DNA of 14,417 nt from Bacillota bacterium (lineage in GTDB: Bacteria; Bacillota_C; Negativicutes; JAEYSJ01), in NCBI GenBank assembly GCA_023434855.1, contig JAEYSJ010000071.1, positions 1 through 14,417 of the forward strand, written 5' to 3'. The notes below the pieces were generated by a model. The model was not told the origin of the DNA, searched no databases, and saw nothing but the letters and a program-made list of their open reading frames with translations. Made by a program: the position numbers and the translations under genes. Each line of letters starts with the position of its first letter. Within the stretch, counting starts at the first letter, position 1. Shown here piece by piece: positions 1 to 5,709 of the stretch.

Positions 1-361
1 CAGTACTGCCGATTTAGCAAAAATCACTGCCTGGCTGGAAAACCATCTGCAAATCACCGCTTCCACACCACAGGACAGAGCTACCCTGCATACTGTCGCT
101 TCACTGGTATCCCTGCGTTCAGCCCGCCTGGTAGCCGCAACCTTCCTCGGAATACTGTGGCACCTGGATCAGAGTCTTGAGCGGTTCCATACTATCGGCG
201 TTGATGGCTCTCTTTATGAAAAAATGCCTGGTTATGCAGCGAATATCAGCCATACTTTACATGAGGCACTACAGGAAAGGGCCCGCCAGGTAAAAGTTAT
301 CCTTTCCAAAGATGGTTCCGGCATTGGCGCTGCCATTGCCGTGGCAATTGTTAAAAATTAA
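1..361 (+). CDS. Hexokinase, C-terminal part (5' end outside window)
   Basis: The reading frame is open from base 2 and ends at TAA 359-361, giving 119 residues. It ends like the large C-terminal domain of eukaryote-type hexokinases: GVDGSLYEK followed by MPGY (the family's adenine-side 'DGSvY...pGF' segment) and, near the end, SKDGSGIGAAIAVAI, matching the 'eDGSGaGAAliaA' nucleotide-binding end of the Hexokinase_2 domain. The enzyme phosphorylates glucose or other hexoses with ATP at the entry of glycolysis in the cytoplasm. The glucose-binding and phosphate loops lie upstream of the window, so activity cannot be judged. It ends only 19 bp before a strong hairpin. A ROK-type glucokinase is less likely because the C-terminal motif order fits hexokinase. 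Confidence 0.85.
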   Translation, partial: STADLAKITAWLENHLQITASTPQDRATLHTVASLVSLRSARLVAATFLGILWHLDQSLERFHTIGVDGSLYEKMPGYAANISHTLHEALQERARQVKVILSKDGSGIGAAIAVAIVKN

Positions 362-380
362 TAGATTATTCATCATACTT

Positions 381-409
381 AGAGACATCCTCATTACGAG
401 GATGTCTCT
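381..409. terminator. 12-bp stem hairpin between convergent genes
   Basis: AGAGACATCCTC pairs perfectly with GAGGATGTCTCT around a 5-nt loop (ATTAC). It lies just after the hexokinase stop and contains, in its loop, the stop codon of the minus-strand protease remnant. Neither side has a good T run, so it is a plausible but non-canonical terminator serving both strands. Confidence 0.5.
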
Positions 410-828
410 AATAATCCAAACTGCTGTGTATCTATCCATTGCATTCTCAAAAGAGACCAGAAATCGGATGCCAATCTATTAAGAACATAATCATACGGAA
501 GCCATCCATAGCCTGATTCTCCCCAGTCTTTTCCCCAGGAGTTCCGGAAAAGCAAAGCGCCTATTGTTGTTTTATTACACTCGATATTTGTTATTTTCTT
601 TTTATCATCGTAGCCAACAGCTGTAATGGCATGACCCCATTGTGCTTCTTCCCCCGGACAAGGATAGGGAACCCCGCCGGGAACATCTGAAGACTCAAAG
701 GAATTAAATCCATATAACCCAAACATCGAAGGGATACCTGCGGCAATGTATTTTTTCACACTTTCAAGAACTGAAACCGGACTAACATTTAAGGTATCGT
801 CATTGCAAATAAAAAAGAGCCTTGCGGC
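394..828 (-). pseudogene. C1 (papain-like) cysteine peptidase, 3' remnant
   Basis: Read on the minus strand from 828 to the TAA at 394-396, the frame encodes the C-terminal half of a C1A peptidase. It shows the catalytic histidine context WGHAITAVGYDD and the catalytic asparagine context LLFRNSWGKDWGESGYGW, ending with a typical ASDFWSLL tail. Homology appears to extend upstream of the only usable start (GTG at 759): the segment 760-828 reads like the VLESVKKYIAAG helix region of these enzymes, up to an in-frame TGA at 829-831. The half with the catalytic cysteine (QGxCGSCWAF) is absent. The break falls at the base of a rho-independent terminator (811-830) belonging to the next gene, so the fragment is probably neither transcribed nor active. 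A very short, independently translated protein is the alternative. No propeptide or signal sequence remains. Confidence 0.75.
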
Positions 829-830
829 TC
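811..830 (-). terminator. Rho-independent terminator of the 47-residue gene
   Basis: On the minus strand GAGCC-GCAA-GGCTC is followed directly by TTTTTT. The hairpin starts 4 bp after the stop of the 47-residue gene and lies at the broken edge of the protease remnant. Confidence 0.85.
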
Positions 831-834
831 AAAG

Positions 835-978
835 TCATACAGTCTTCGGTTTCATAGCACTGTCTAATATATTCTTGAACGTAGAGGGAGGTACTTTTTT
901 CTTCAATCCATCCTTGGATTGCCGGTGATCATTTTTATTGCTTAAAATGCTCTGAACACCAACTACTTTCGTAATCAT
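835..978 (-). CDS. Small protein, 47 residues, function unknown
   Basis: The frame stays open upstream to 1110, but the start is taken at the ATG at 978-976 because GGAGGG lies just upstream at good distance (GGAGGGCGATAAT-ATG). The product is hydrophilic and basic in the middle (residues 16-28 are rich in K, R, D and N), has no membrane segment, and ends with an amphipathic stretch (FKNILDSAM) like the 'F-x-x-I-L' tails of several flagella-associated small proteins. That resemblance is weak and no function is claimed. It has its own terminator (811-830) and a possible promoter at 1016-1043, so it looks like a monocistronic gene. I do not recognise the family. Confidence 0.65.
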   Translation of the reverse strand: MITKVVGVQSILSNKNDHRQSKDGLKKKVPPSTFKNILDSAMKPKTV

Positions 979-1015
979 ATTATCGCCCTCCTTGGCGTTA
1001 ATACCTCTTGTAAAT

Positions 1016-1043
1016 ATTATCGGAATTTTTCGAATTTTAATTA
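1016..1043 (-). promoter_or_regulatory. Possible sigma-D/FliA-like or sigma-A promoter of the 47-residue gene
   Basis: On the minus strand CCGATAAT (1023-1016) resembles the sigma-D -10 (GCCGATAT), with TAAT at 1043-1040 16 bp upstream as a weak -35. The start codon is 38 bp downstream. An alternative sigma-A -10, TATACT, lies at 1049-1044. The region is AT-rich and the call is tentative. Confidence 0.25.
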
Positions 1044-1118
1044 AGTATAAAATGGAAAAATTGCATTTTAACTGCCTTATTTTACTATCTATGAAAAGCA
1101 TTCCTGACATTTTAATTT

Positions 1119-1448
1119 TTAATAGTTTTTTGATTTTAGTCCATCATTGTATGCCCTTGTTATGATATTTTTATATACAGTCGCATCTGTTTCCAGTTGC
1201 TTCAGCATGTTATCAACTTTTTCTTTGGCAGTTTTGATGTCTTCTTCATTGCCTGACTCTAAGCTTGCACTTACTTCACCCAGTCCGTTTTTAACTTCTA
1301 ATGTTATATCTTTATATTTTACATCAACTGACTTTATTGTACGAATAAAATCCGCCAGCGGTTCCCGGATTATCCAGACCACGAAAGCTGCTACTACAGG
1401 CCAGGCACTCACGCTGATCACATTCACAATAAAAGTCAACATGTCCAT
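1119..1448 (-). CDS. Small membrane-anchored protein, 109 residues, unknown
   Basis: The longest frame begins at 1484, but the ATG at 1448 is preferred because GGAGGGAG lies 9 bp upstream; the ATG at 1457 would sit only 2 bp from it. The protein has one N-terminal hydrophobic segment (about residues 3-27, containing SAWPVVAAFVVWII), then a charged, probably coiled-coil cytoplasmic part (DVKYKDITLEV..., then an E/K-rich helix around residues 55-85). The pattern 'WPVV...PLADFI..IKSVDVKYKDITLEV' is common at the N-termini of uncharacterised bacterial membrane proteins. No catalytic motif is visible. It is followed by 140 bp before the next gene and appears to be transcribed alone from the promoter at 1472-1500. 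Confidence 0.65.
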   Translation of the reverse strand: MDMLTFIVNVISVSAWPVVAAFVVWIIREPLADFIRTIKSVDVKYKDITLEVKNGLGEVSASLESGNEEDIKTAKEKVDNMLKQLETDATVYKNIITRAYNDGLKSKNY

Positions 1449-1471
1449 AGCATTCATCTCCCTCCGGGATT

Positions 1472-1500
1472 TAACTACTAACATGTTTATTCTGTTTCAA
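1472..1500 (-). promoter_or_regulatory. Candidate sigma-A promoter for the 109-residue gene
   Basis: TTGAAA (1500-1495) and TAGTTA (1477-1472) on the minus strand are separated by exactly 17 bp. The predicted transcript would start about 20 bp before the start codon, leaving room for the GGAGGGAG site. Confidence 0.4.
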
Positions 1501-1531
1501 CCGTTTGTATGATTTTGTTTTAGGTAAAAAT

Positions 1532-1556
1532 ATTAGCGTCCCAGGCGGACGCTAAT
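1532..1556 (-). terminator. Terminator-like hairpin with no gene feeding it
   Basis: ATTAGCGTCC pairs perfectly with GGACGCTAAT around a 5-nt loop. On the minus strand it is followed by ATTTTTACC, which fits a rho-independent terminator; on the plus strand the downstream T content is poor. No minus-strand gene lies upstream (to the right) before the divergent DUF4184 gene, so it may close a small RNA, stop antisense transcription, or be a relic. Confidence 0.45.
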
Positions 1557-1627
1557 TTATTGCATATTTCCCACTTACTAACCCTTTACCAATCCAGACG
1601 ACTAACAGATATTATTGCCGAAATTGG

Positions 1628-1659
1628 TTGACACTTGAATGAAAATTTGGCACTATTAA
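1628..1659 (+). promoter_or_regulatory. Candidate sigma-A promoter of the DUF4184 gene
   Basis: TTGACA (1628-1633) is a perfect -35. The best -10 is TATTAA (1654-1659), with a long 20-bp spacer, so strength is uncertain. The -10 runs into the palindrome at 1657-1686. Confidence 0.4.
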
Positions 1660-1686
1660 CTTAGTTAACGATTGTTAGCTAAGTTA
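1657..1686. promoter_or_regulatory. 30-bp imperfect palindrome, likely operator
   Basis: The arms start TAACTTAG and end CTAAGTTA; 13 of 15 base pairs are symmetric about 1671/1672. It overlaps the end of the candidate -10 and the predicted transcription start of the DUF4184 gene. Its AT-rich, gap-free symmetry suits a dimeric repressor of MarR/TetR type better than an RNA hairpin. No regulator gene lies next to it in the window. Confidence 0.45.
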
Positions 1687-1734
1687 TTATTATTTCTATT
1701 GGATGTACAAGTTTTATTCTAGGGGGGAGAAACT

Positions 1735-2559
1735 TTGTCTTTTACACTTTCACATGTTGCAGCGGCTATTCCGATAAAAGACATGAAAACAAAAGACGGC
1801 CAAAATCTTTTTGATTTGACCGCTCTTGTACTTGGTTGTATGGCCCCGGATTTCGAATTTTATATTCATTTGCAACCTATTAAACAATCAATGAGTATTC
1901 CTTATGGACATACCTTTAGCGGCATGTTTTTCTACGATTTACCTTTTTGTTTTCTATTTGCCTGGATATTTCACACAATAATAAAAAAACCTTTACTTTT
2001 ACATTTACCTCAGCCTTACGCCCAGCGATATGCTAAATTCGTTCGGCAAAAATGGCATATAGATCTGCAATCTTTGCTCGTCTTTAGCTATTCCGCCATT
2101 CTTGCTATGACAATACATATCCTATGGGATTCATTTACTCATATCAATAGCCCTGTGGTTCAGCATATAGTTTTTTTGTCTCTGCCTGTCAGTATATTTA
2201 CTCACACCATTCCACTTTGTAAGCTTCTTGACCACATCGGTTCAATTACCGGACTTGCGACAGTCGCTTATTATCTATATTCTTTTGATCATAATGTCAC
2301 ATCCGATCCAATCATCGCTATTTCCGCAGTACGGAAAACCTTCTATTTTGCTATGATTGTCAGCAGTGGAATTGGGTTAACGTTCTATTGGCTGTATCGA
2401 TATGGTGTACCATCTGATATGAACGACATGGCAGGCCCAATTATTGCTTTCGTTAGCGGACTTTCCATCGGAATAACCCTGCTATCTTATCTATTTTCGA
2501 AGGTTTACGAACTAGATCAACCAACCAATTTGACTTACAATAAGCCCACAGATTTTTAG
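1735..2559 (+). CDS. DUF4184 family membrane protein
   Basis: The start is TTG at 1735, preceded by AGGGGGGAGA with 7 bp spacing; no ATG lies nearby in frame until M17. The 274 residues carry the marks of DUF4184: TLSHVAAAIP at the N-terminus, LTALVLGCMAPDFEFYI around residues 28-44, and the histidine/aspartate cluster HILWDSFTH at 128-136. About five membrane segments are visible (roughly 63-84, 113-131, 165-183, 201-222, 234-254). The conserved His/Asp residues recall membrane-bound metal-dependent hydrolases of the YdjM/PAP2-neighbour type, but the family has no established reaction. It is flanked by oppositely oriented genes, so it is transcribed alone, probably under control of the palindrome 1657-1686. 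The tail after residue 257 is polar and cytoplasmic or exposed. Confidence 0.85.
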   Translation: MSFTLSHVAAAIPIKDMKTKDGQNLFDLTALVLGCMAPDFEFYIHLQPIKQSMSIPYGHTFSGMFFYDLPFCFLFAWIFHTIIKKPLLLHLPQPYAQRYAKFVRQKWHIDLQSLLVFSYSAILAMTIHILWDSFTHINSPVVQHIVFLSLPVSIFTHTIPLCKLLDHIGSITGLATVAYYLYSFDHNVTSDPIIAISAVRKTFYFAMIVSSGIGLTFYWLYRYGVPSDMNDMAGPIIAFVSGLSIGITLLSYLFSKVYELDQPTNLTYNKPTDF

Positions 2560-2697
2560 CCGTCTCAAATAGACTACAAATTTTCGTCTGTAAAAAAAAT
2601 GCTCTTGGCAGATTGCTTCTTTACAAAGTGCAGTAGGCCATGAAAAATTTACAGAAATATTCCTATCTCAGTTTTTTCTTACCATTGCTTAGGAATC

Positions 2698-2724
2698 ATG
2701 GTTCAAGCGGTGAATCATATTTTT
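2698..2724 (+). terminator. Weak terminator candidate after the DUF4184 gene
   Basis: ATGGTTCA (2698-2705) pairs with TGAATCAT (2711-2718, one G-U) around AGCGG and is followed by ATTTTT. The stem is GC-poor and lies 138 bp after the stop codon. The 138 bp between contain no ORF or clear structure. Confidence 0.35.
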
Positions 2725-2740
2725 GTATAATACTTTCAAA

Positions 2741-2771
2741 AATAAAAAAGACCTGGCTCACACCAAGTCTT
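2741..2771 (-). terminator. Rho-independent terminator of pdxT
   Basis: On the minus strand AAGACTTGG pairs with CCAGGTCTT (one G-U) around a 6-nt loop and runs into TTTTTTATTTTT. It begins 24 bp after the pdxT stop codon. Confidence 0.85.
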
Positions 2772-2794
2772 TAGACTATAAATATTCGTTGACT

Positions 2795-3367
2795 TTATTT
2801 TTCATTTATCATCGAAATAAAATATTTGTGTATTCTGTCATCCTTAGTCAGTTCCGGATGAAAGGCTGTTGCCAGCAGTTTGTCCTGGCGGGCAATGACA
2901 ATTTTATCATTGACGCTGGCCAGCACCTTCACATTATCGCCTACGCTTTCGATGTAAGGAGCGCGGATAAATACCGCCCGCACCGGCTGCTCACCAAATT
3001 CGGGAACATAGAGATCGGCTTCAAAGCTTTCCTGCTGGCGGCCAAAGGCGTTGCGCTGCACAACCGTATCCATCAGACTCAACCTCGGCTGATTGCTGCC
3101 GATTATATCTTTAGACATAACAATCATACCGGCGCAAGTGCCGTAGATAGCCATTCCTTTCTGGGCCCTGTCCCTGATTTTCTCCATCAGGCCCCATTCC
3201 ACCATCAGTTTGCCTATTGTTGTGCTTTCACCGCCGGGAATAATCAAACCATCTATATCGTCTATATCCTCCGGCTTTCTGACTTCTATTGCTTCAGCTC
3301 CGCATTTCTCCAGCATCCAGCAGTGTTCACGAAACGCTCCCTGGAGAGCAAGTACACCGATTTTCAT
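2795..3367 (-). CDS. pdxT: Pyridoxal 5'-phosphate synthase glutaminase subunit PdxT
   Basis: PdxT hydrolyses glutamine and channels ammonia to PdxS for pyridoxal 5'-phosphate synthesis in the cytoplasm. The 190 residues match the usual family length. They show the class I glutaminase triad: nucleophile C78 in YGTCAGM, H170 and E172 in FHPEL, plus the oxyanion-loop PGGES at 45-49 and the PdxT hallmark ALQGAFREH at 7-15. The start is ATG 3367 rather than the upstream in-frame ATG at 3403, because AGGTG sits just before 3367 and MKIGVLALQG is the family N-terminus. It follows pdxS in the same direction but across a 140-bp gap containing a hairpin (3450-3497), so expression may be partly uncoupled. 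Confidence 0.97.
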   Translation of the reverse strand: MKIGVLALQGAFREHCWMLEKCGAEAIEVRKPEDIDDIDGLIIPGGESTTIGKLMVEWGLMEKIRDRAQKGMAIYGTCAGMIVMSKDIIGSNQPRLSLMDTVVQRNAFGRQQESFEADLYVPEFGEQPVRAVFIRAPYIESVGDNVKVLASVNDKIVIARQDKLLATAFHPELTKDDRIHKYFISMINEK

Positions 3368-3449
3368 AGTATCACCTCCATTTATTCTTTTACAGTCTGA
3401 CATGACCCAATAGTTTAGGCACCGATTAAAAACTTAAAATTCTGATTTA

Positions 3450-3497
3450 GATATAAAAATCCAAAATCCTTGGGTCTGATACTTCAAACCCAAGGAT
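3450..3497 (-). terminator. Terminator-like hairpin between pdxS and pdxT
   Basis: On the minus strand ATCCTTGGGT and ACCCAAGGAT form a perfect 10-bp stem with a 12-nt loop, followed by TTTTGGATTTTTATA. It begins 10 bp after the pdxS stop. It may lower read-through into pdxT or act as a partial terminator or processing site. No antiterminator structure was seen. Confidence 0.6.
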
Positions 3498-3507
3498 CAT
3501 ATCATGA

Positions 3508-4389
3508 TTACCAGCCGCGCTCTTGCATGCGCTCGTGTTGCGGGATGGTGTCAATCTCAATGCCCACCATGGCTTCACCCAGATCTTTGGACACTTCTGC
3601 CAATACCTTGGGGTCGTTATAGTAGGTAGTTGCTGACACAATTGCCTTGGCCCGTTTAGCCGGGTCACCGGATTTAAAGATCCCGGATCCGACAAATATG
3701 CCGTCGCAGCCCAGCTGCATCATCAACGCAGCGTCAGCCGGAGTGGCGATACCGCCGGCCGCAAAATTTACCACAGGCAAGCGTCCCAGTTTTTTAGTTT
3801 CCAGCACCAGTTCAAATGGTGCTGCAATATTTTTCGCAAAAGCGGCTACTTCTTCGTCAGGCAGGTTTTGCAACTGGCGGATTTCACTCATTACCATCCT
3901 GATATGTTTTACCGCCTCGATTACGTTGCCGGTACCGGGTTCGCCTTTGGTACGGATCATGGCTGCTCCCTCGCCGATACGCCGCAGGGCTTCACCCAGA
4001 TTCTTCGCGCCGCAGACAAAAGGTACTTTAAATTGATGTTTATTGATGTGAAATTTATCGTCAGCCGGTGTAAGCACTTCACTTTCATCGATATAATCTA
4101 TACCTAATGATTCCAGAATTTGCGCCTCCACAAAGTGGCCGATACGTGCTTTGGCCATGACTGGAATTGTCACTGAATCCATAATTTTTTGCACGATACT
4201 GGGATCGGCCATTCTGGCCACGCCACCCGCGGCCCGGATATCAGCCGGTACACGCTCTAATGCCATAACGGCGCAAGCTCCTGCTTCTTCAGCTATTTTA
4301 GCCTGTTCAGGAGTTGTTACATCCATAATTACTCCGCCTTTTAGCATTTCTGCTAAGCCGGCCTTTACACGAAAAGTCCCTTGTTGCAT
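3508..4389 (-). CDS. pdxS: Pyridoxal 5'-phosphate synthase lyase subunit PdxS
   Basis: PdxS forms the (beta/alpha)8 synthase core that condenses ribose 5-phosphate, glyceraldehyde 3-phosphate and ammonia from PdxT into pyridoxal 5'-phosphate; it assembles as a dodecamer. All 293 residues align with the usual length. Key residues are visible: D23 in VIMDV, the Schiff-base lysine K80 in MAKARIGH, the second lysine K148 in [11 protein letters not shown], and the phosphate-binding loops [13 protein letters not shown] and [12 protein letters not shown]. The start ATG 4389 has GGAGGT 7 bp upstream. A TATAAT at 4451-4446 could be its -10 but has no good -35, so it may be transcribed together with the ProC-like gene 96 bp upstream. 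Confidence 0.98.
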   Translation of the reverse strand: MQQGTFRVKAGLAEMLKGGVIMDVTTPEQAKIAEEAGACAVMALERVPADIRAAGGVARMADPSIVQKIMDSVTIPVMAKARIGHFVEAQILESLGIDYIDESEVLTPADDKFHINKHQFKVPFVCGAKNLGEALRRIGEGAAMIRTKGEPGTGNVIEAVKHIRMVMSEIRQLQNLPDEEVAAFAKNIAAPFELVLETKKLGRLPVVNFAAGGIATPADAALMMQLGCDGIFVGSGIFKSGDPAKRAKAIVSATTYYNDPKVLAEVSKDLGEAMVGIEIDTIPQHERMQERGW

Positions 4390-4485
4390 ATTGATAACCT
4401 CCTATATAGCATATAGCAAAATTTGCATTTATCAACACATTCTAAATTATATACGACAACGCCGGAACTTTTCCTGCCATATAAA

Positions 4486-5178
4486 TTACATTTTGTAAGT
4501 TTTTACTTTCTCTTGTATATTATGCACAATTTCCTGGGCAAATGGACCAAGATTGCCGTCGGCAAATGCTTTTAACGTCCCTGCCGCCACCTGTCTGATG
4601 GCACTTCTGATAATAATCGGATTGGTTATATTTTGCTGTCGTAAACCTGCCTCGATGTGTACCCCTGCCGCCAGTACATGCTCCGCGGCAATGGTATTTA
4701 TCTCGGAAACAATGTCCGAATCACCGACTATTACCTGCCCCACCAGTTGAAAAATTTCTTCCACCCGGGGCACAAGCTCAGGCACGCGTTCATCAACTAT
4801 TACTACCGGCCGCTGCCCCAAAAGCATTTCCCCGGCGTGGCCGACAAATTTTACCCCGATACATTTTACATGACTGGCGGCTGTTTCCTCCAGCGTTTTT
4901 TGTTTAACATTAGTTGCCACATTAATTACTGTTACCGGGTGAGGCATATTATTAAAAATGTTGATGCAGTTAATAACCTCACTGTCAGGCACTGCCAGAA
5001 TAACTGTACCCAATCTGGCAATCTGCTCCATGCCTTCAGCGTTCGAGACATTTAGTCCATTGGCTAATGCTTCCATTTTGCTAAACTCCCTGTCATACAC
5101 ACATAAAATAACATGATCAACCAGTTTTGCGGCTAGCGCCCTACCCATACGGCCAACACCAATCAGTCCGATGTGCAT
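4486..5178 (-). CDS. ProC-like NAD(P)-binding protein
   Basis: The 230-residue protein begins MHIGLIGVGRMGRALAAKL, a Rossmann dinucleotide-binding start with GxGxMG at residues 7-12, followed by alternating beta/alpha units (VILAVPDSEV and VINVATNV at the expected strand ends). This places it in the pyrroline-5-carboxylate reductase / F420-dependent NADP oxidoreductase-like superfamily. It is shorter than ProC (about 270) and lacks the clear proline-binding C-terminal signature, although the helix IIIRSAIRQVAAGTLKAF resembles its dimerisation region. The substrate is unknown. The start has AGGAGG at good spacing. It sits 96 bp upstream of pdxS, same direction; a role connected with vitamin B6 is only suggested by this position. 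Confidence 0.75.
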   Translation of the reverse strand: MHIGLIGVGRMGRALAAKLVDHVILCVYDREFSKMEALANGLNVSNAEGMEQIARLGTVILAVPDSEVINCINIFNNMPHPVTVINVATNVKQKTLEETAASHVKCIGVKFVGHAGEMLLGQRPVVIVDERVPELVPRVEEIFQLVGQVIVGDSDIVSEINTIAAEHVLAAGVHIEAGLRQQNITNPIIIRSAIRQVAAGTLKAFADGNLGPFAQEIVHNIQEKVKTYKM

Positions 5179-5204
5179 TGTATTCCTCCTGACATGAAAT
5201 TTAC

Positions 5205-5233
5205 ATTATATTTGTCAGTATATTCTATTACAG
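5205..5233 (-). promoter_or_regulatory. Candidate promoter for the ProC-like/pdxS genes
   Basis: A perfect -10 TATAAT (5210-5205) lies 17 bp from CTGTAA (5233-5228), a half-matching -35. The start codon is 27 bp further on. Confidence 0.45.
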
Positions 5234-5276
5234 CTTGACTGGCGCCTGCCTTTATAGATATATATGAATATTATGA

Positions 5277-5314
5277 GCAAAAAGCGTGGCATCTATGTTT
5301 AAATGCCACGCTTT
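5277..5314 (-). terminator. Rho-independent terminator of the 67-residue gene
   Basis: AAAGCGTGGCAT pairs perfectly over 12 bp with ATGCCACGCTTT around a 10-nt loop. On the minus strand the stem runs into CTTTTTGC. It starts 1 bp after the stop codon of the gene at 5316-5519. Confidence 0.8.
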
Positions 5315-5315
5315 G

Positions 5316-5519
5316 CTATGAGCAATAATTAATGCCTGTAATAATCCCTTTAAGTAATGCCAACAGCAGCATTGCCAGGCTGACAAGCACAATCATCCAT
5401 ATACCGGCTGCCGTTTTCTTTTTCTTGCCATGCTTGCCGAATGTCCTTATCCCTATCCATAAGCCATAACCTAAAAGCACATAAGCGACGATGATAATTA
5501 ATACTTCAAGAAGTAACAG
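5316..5519 (-). CDS. Small two-span membrane protein, apparent CTG start
   Basis: This frame has no ATG, GTG or TTG near its 5' end and is easily missed. An in-frame TGA at 5528-5526 limits it; the first plausible start is CTG 5519, with AAGGGCGGTGA six bases upstream (close to a full anti-SD match). ATT at 5525 is closer to the SD. The 67 residues hold two hydrophobic helices (about 2-21, LLLEVLIIIVAYVLLGYGLW, and 40-61) joined by a basic cytoplasmic loop (RTFGKHGKKKK), so both ends should face outward. It has its own terminator at 5277-5314. The GTG inside the SD starts a different frame and stops after seven codons, so a +1 frameshift or a one-base sequence error are alternatives. Family not recognised. 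Confidence 0.65.
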   Translation of the reverse strand: MLLLEVLIIIVAYVLLGYGLWIGIRTFGKHGKKKKTAAGIWMIVLVSLAMLLLALLKGIITGINYCS

Positions 5520-5632
5520 TAGAATTCACCGCCCTTCTGAAATATTTCTGTTTTTGCAACAATACCTTATATTTAATAACTTCATTTAAGTTCTTGTTCA
5601 ATACTATGACAGCCTGAGATAAAGTATACATG

Positions 5633-5700
5633 TAAAATAACAAGCCGCATCTTTTTAAAATGTCCTTGACACAGGGTCCATTTTATTTCGATGCGGCTTG
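5633..5700 (-). terminator. Terminator of the chemotaxis gene, with nested hairpin in its loop
   Basis: CAAGCCGCATC (5641-5651) pairs perfectly with GATGCGGCTTG (5690-5700); on the minus strand TTATTTTAC follows. The 38-nt loop itself contains an imperfect inverted repeat (AAAATG 5657-5662 with CATTTT 5679-5684, plus inner CCTT/AGGG pairing). It lies 9 bp after the stop codon. Confidence 0.7.
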
Positions 5701-5709
5701 CTATTTTTA

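Noticed and set aside
1147..1512. Plus-strand ORF of 121 codons
   Set aside because: Exact antisense shadow of the 109-residue membrane protein gene, with no ribosome binding site.
2723..3400. Long plus-strand ORF of 225 codons
   Set aside because: It is antisense to pdxT over its whole useful length; the pdxT frame carries all the expected catalytic residues.
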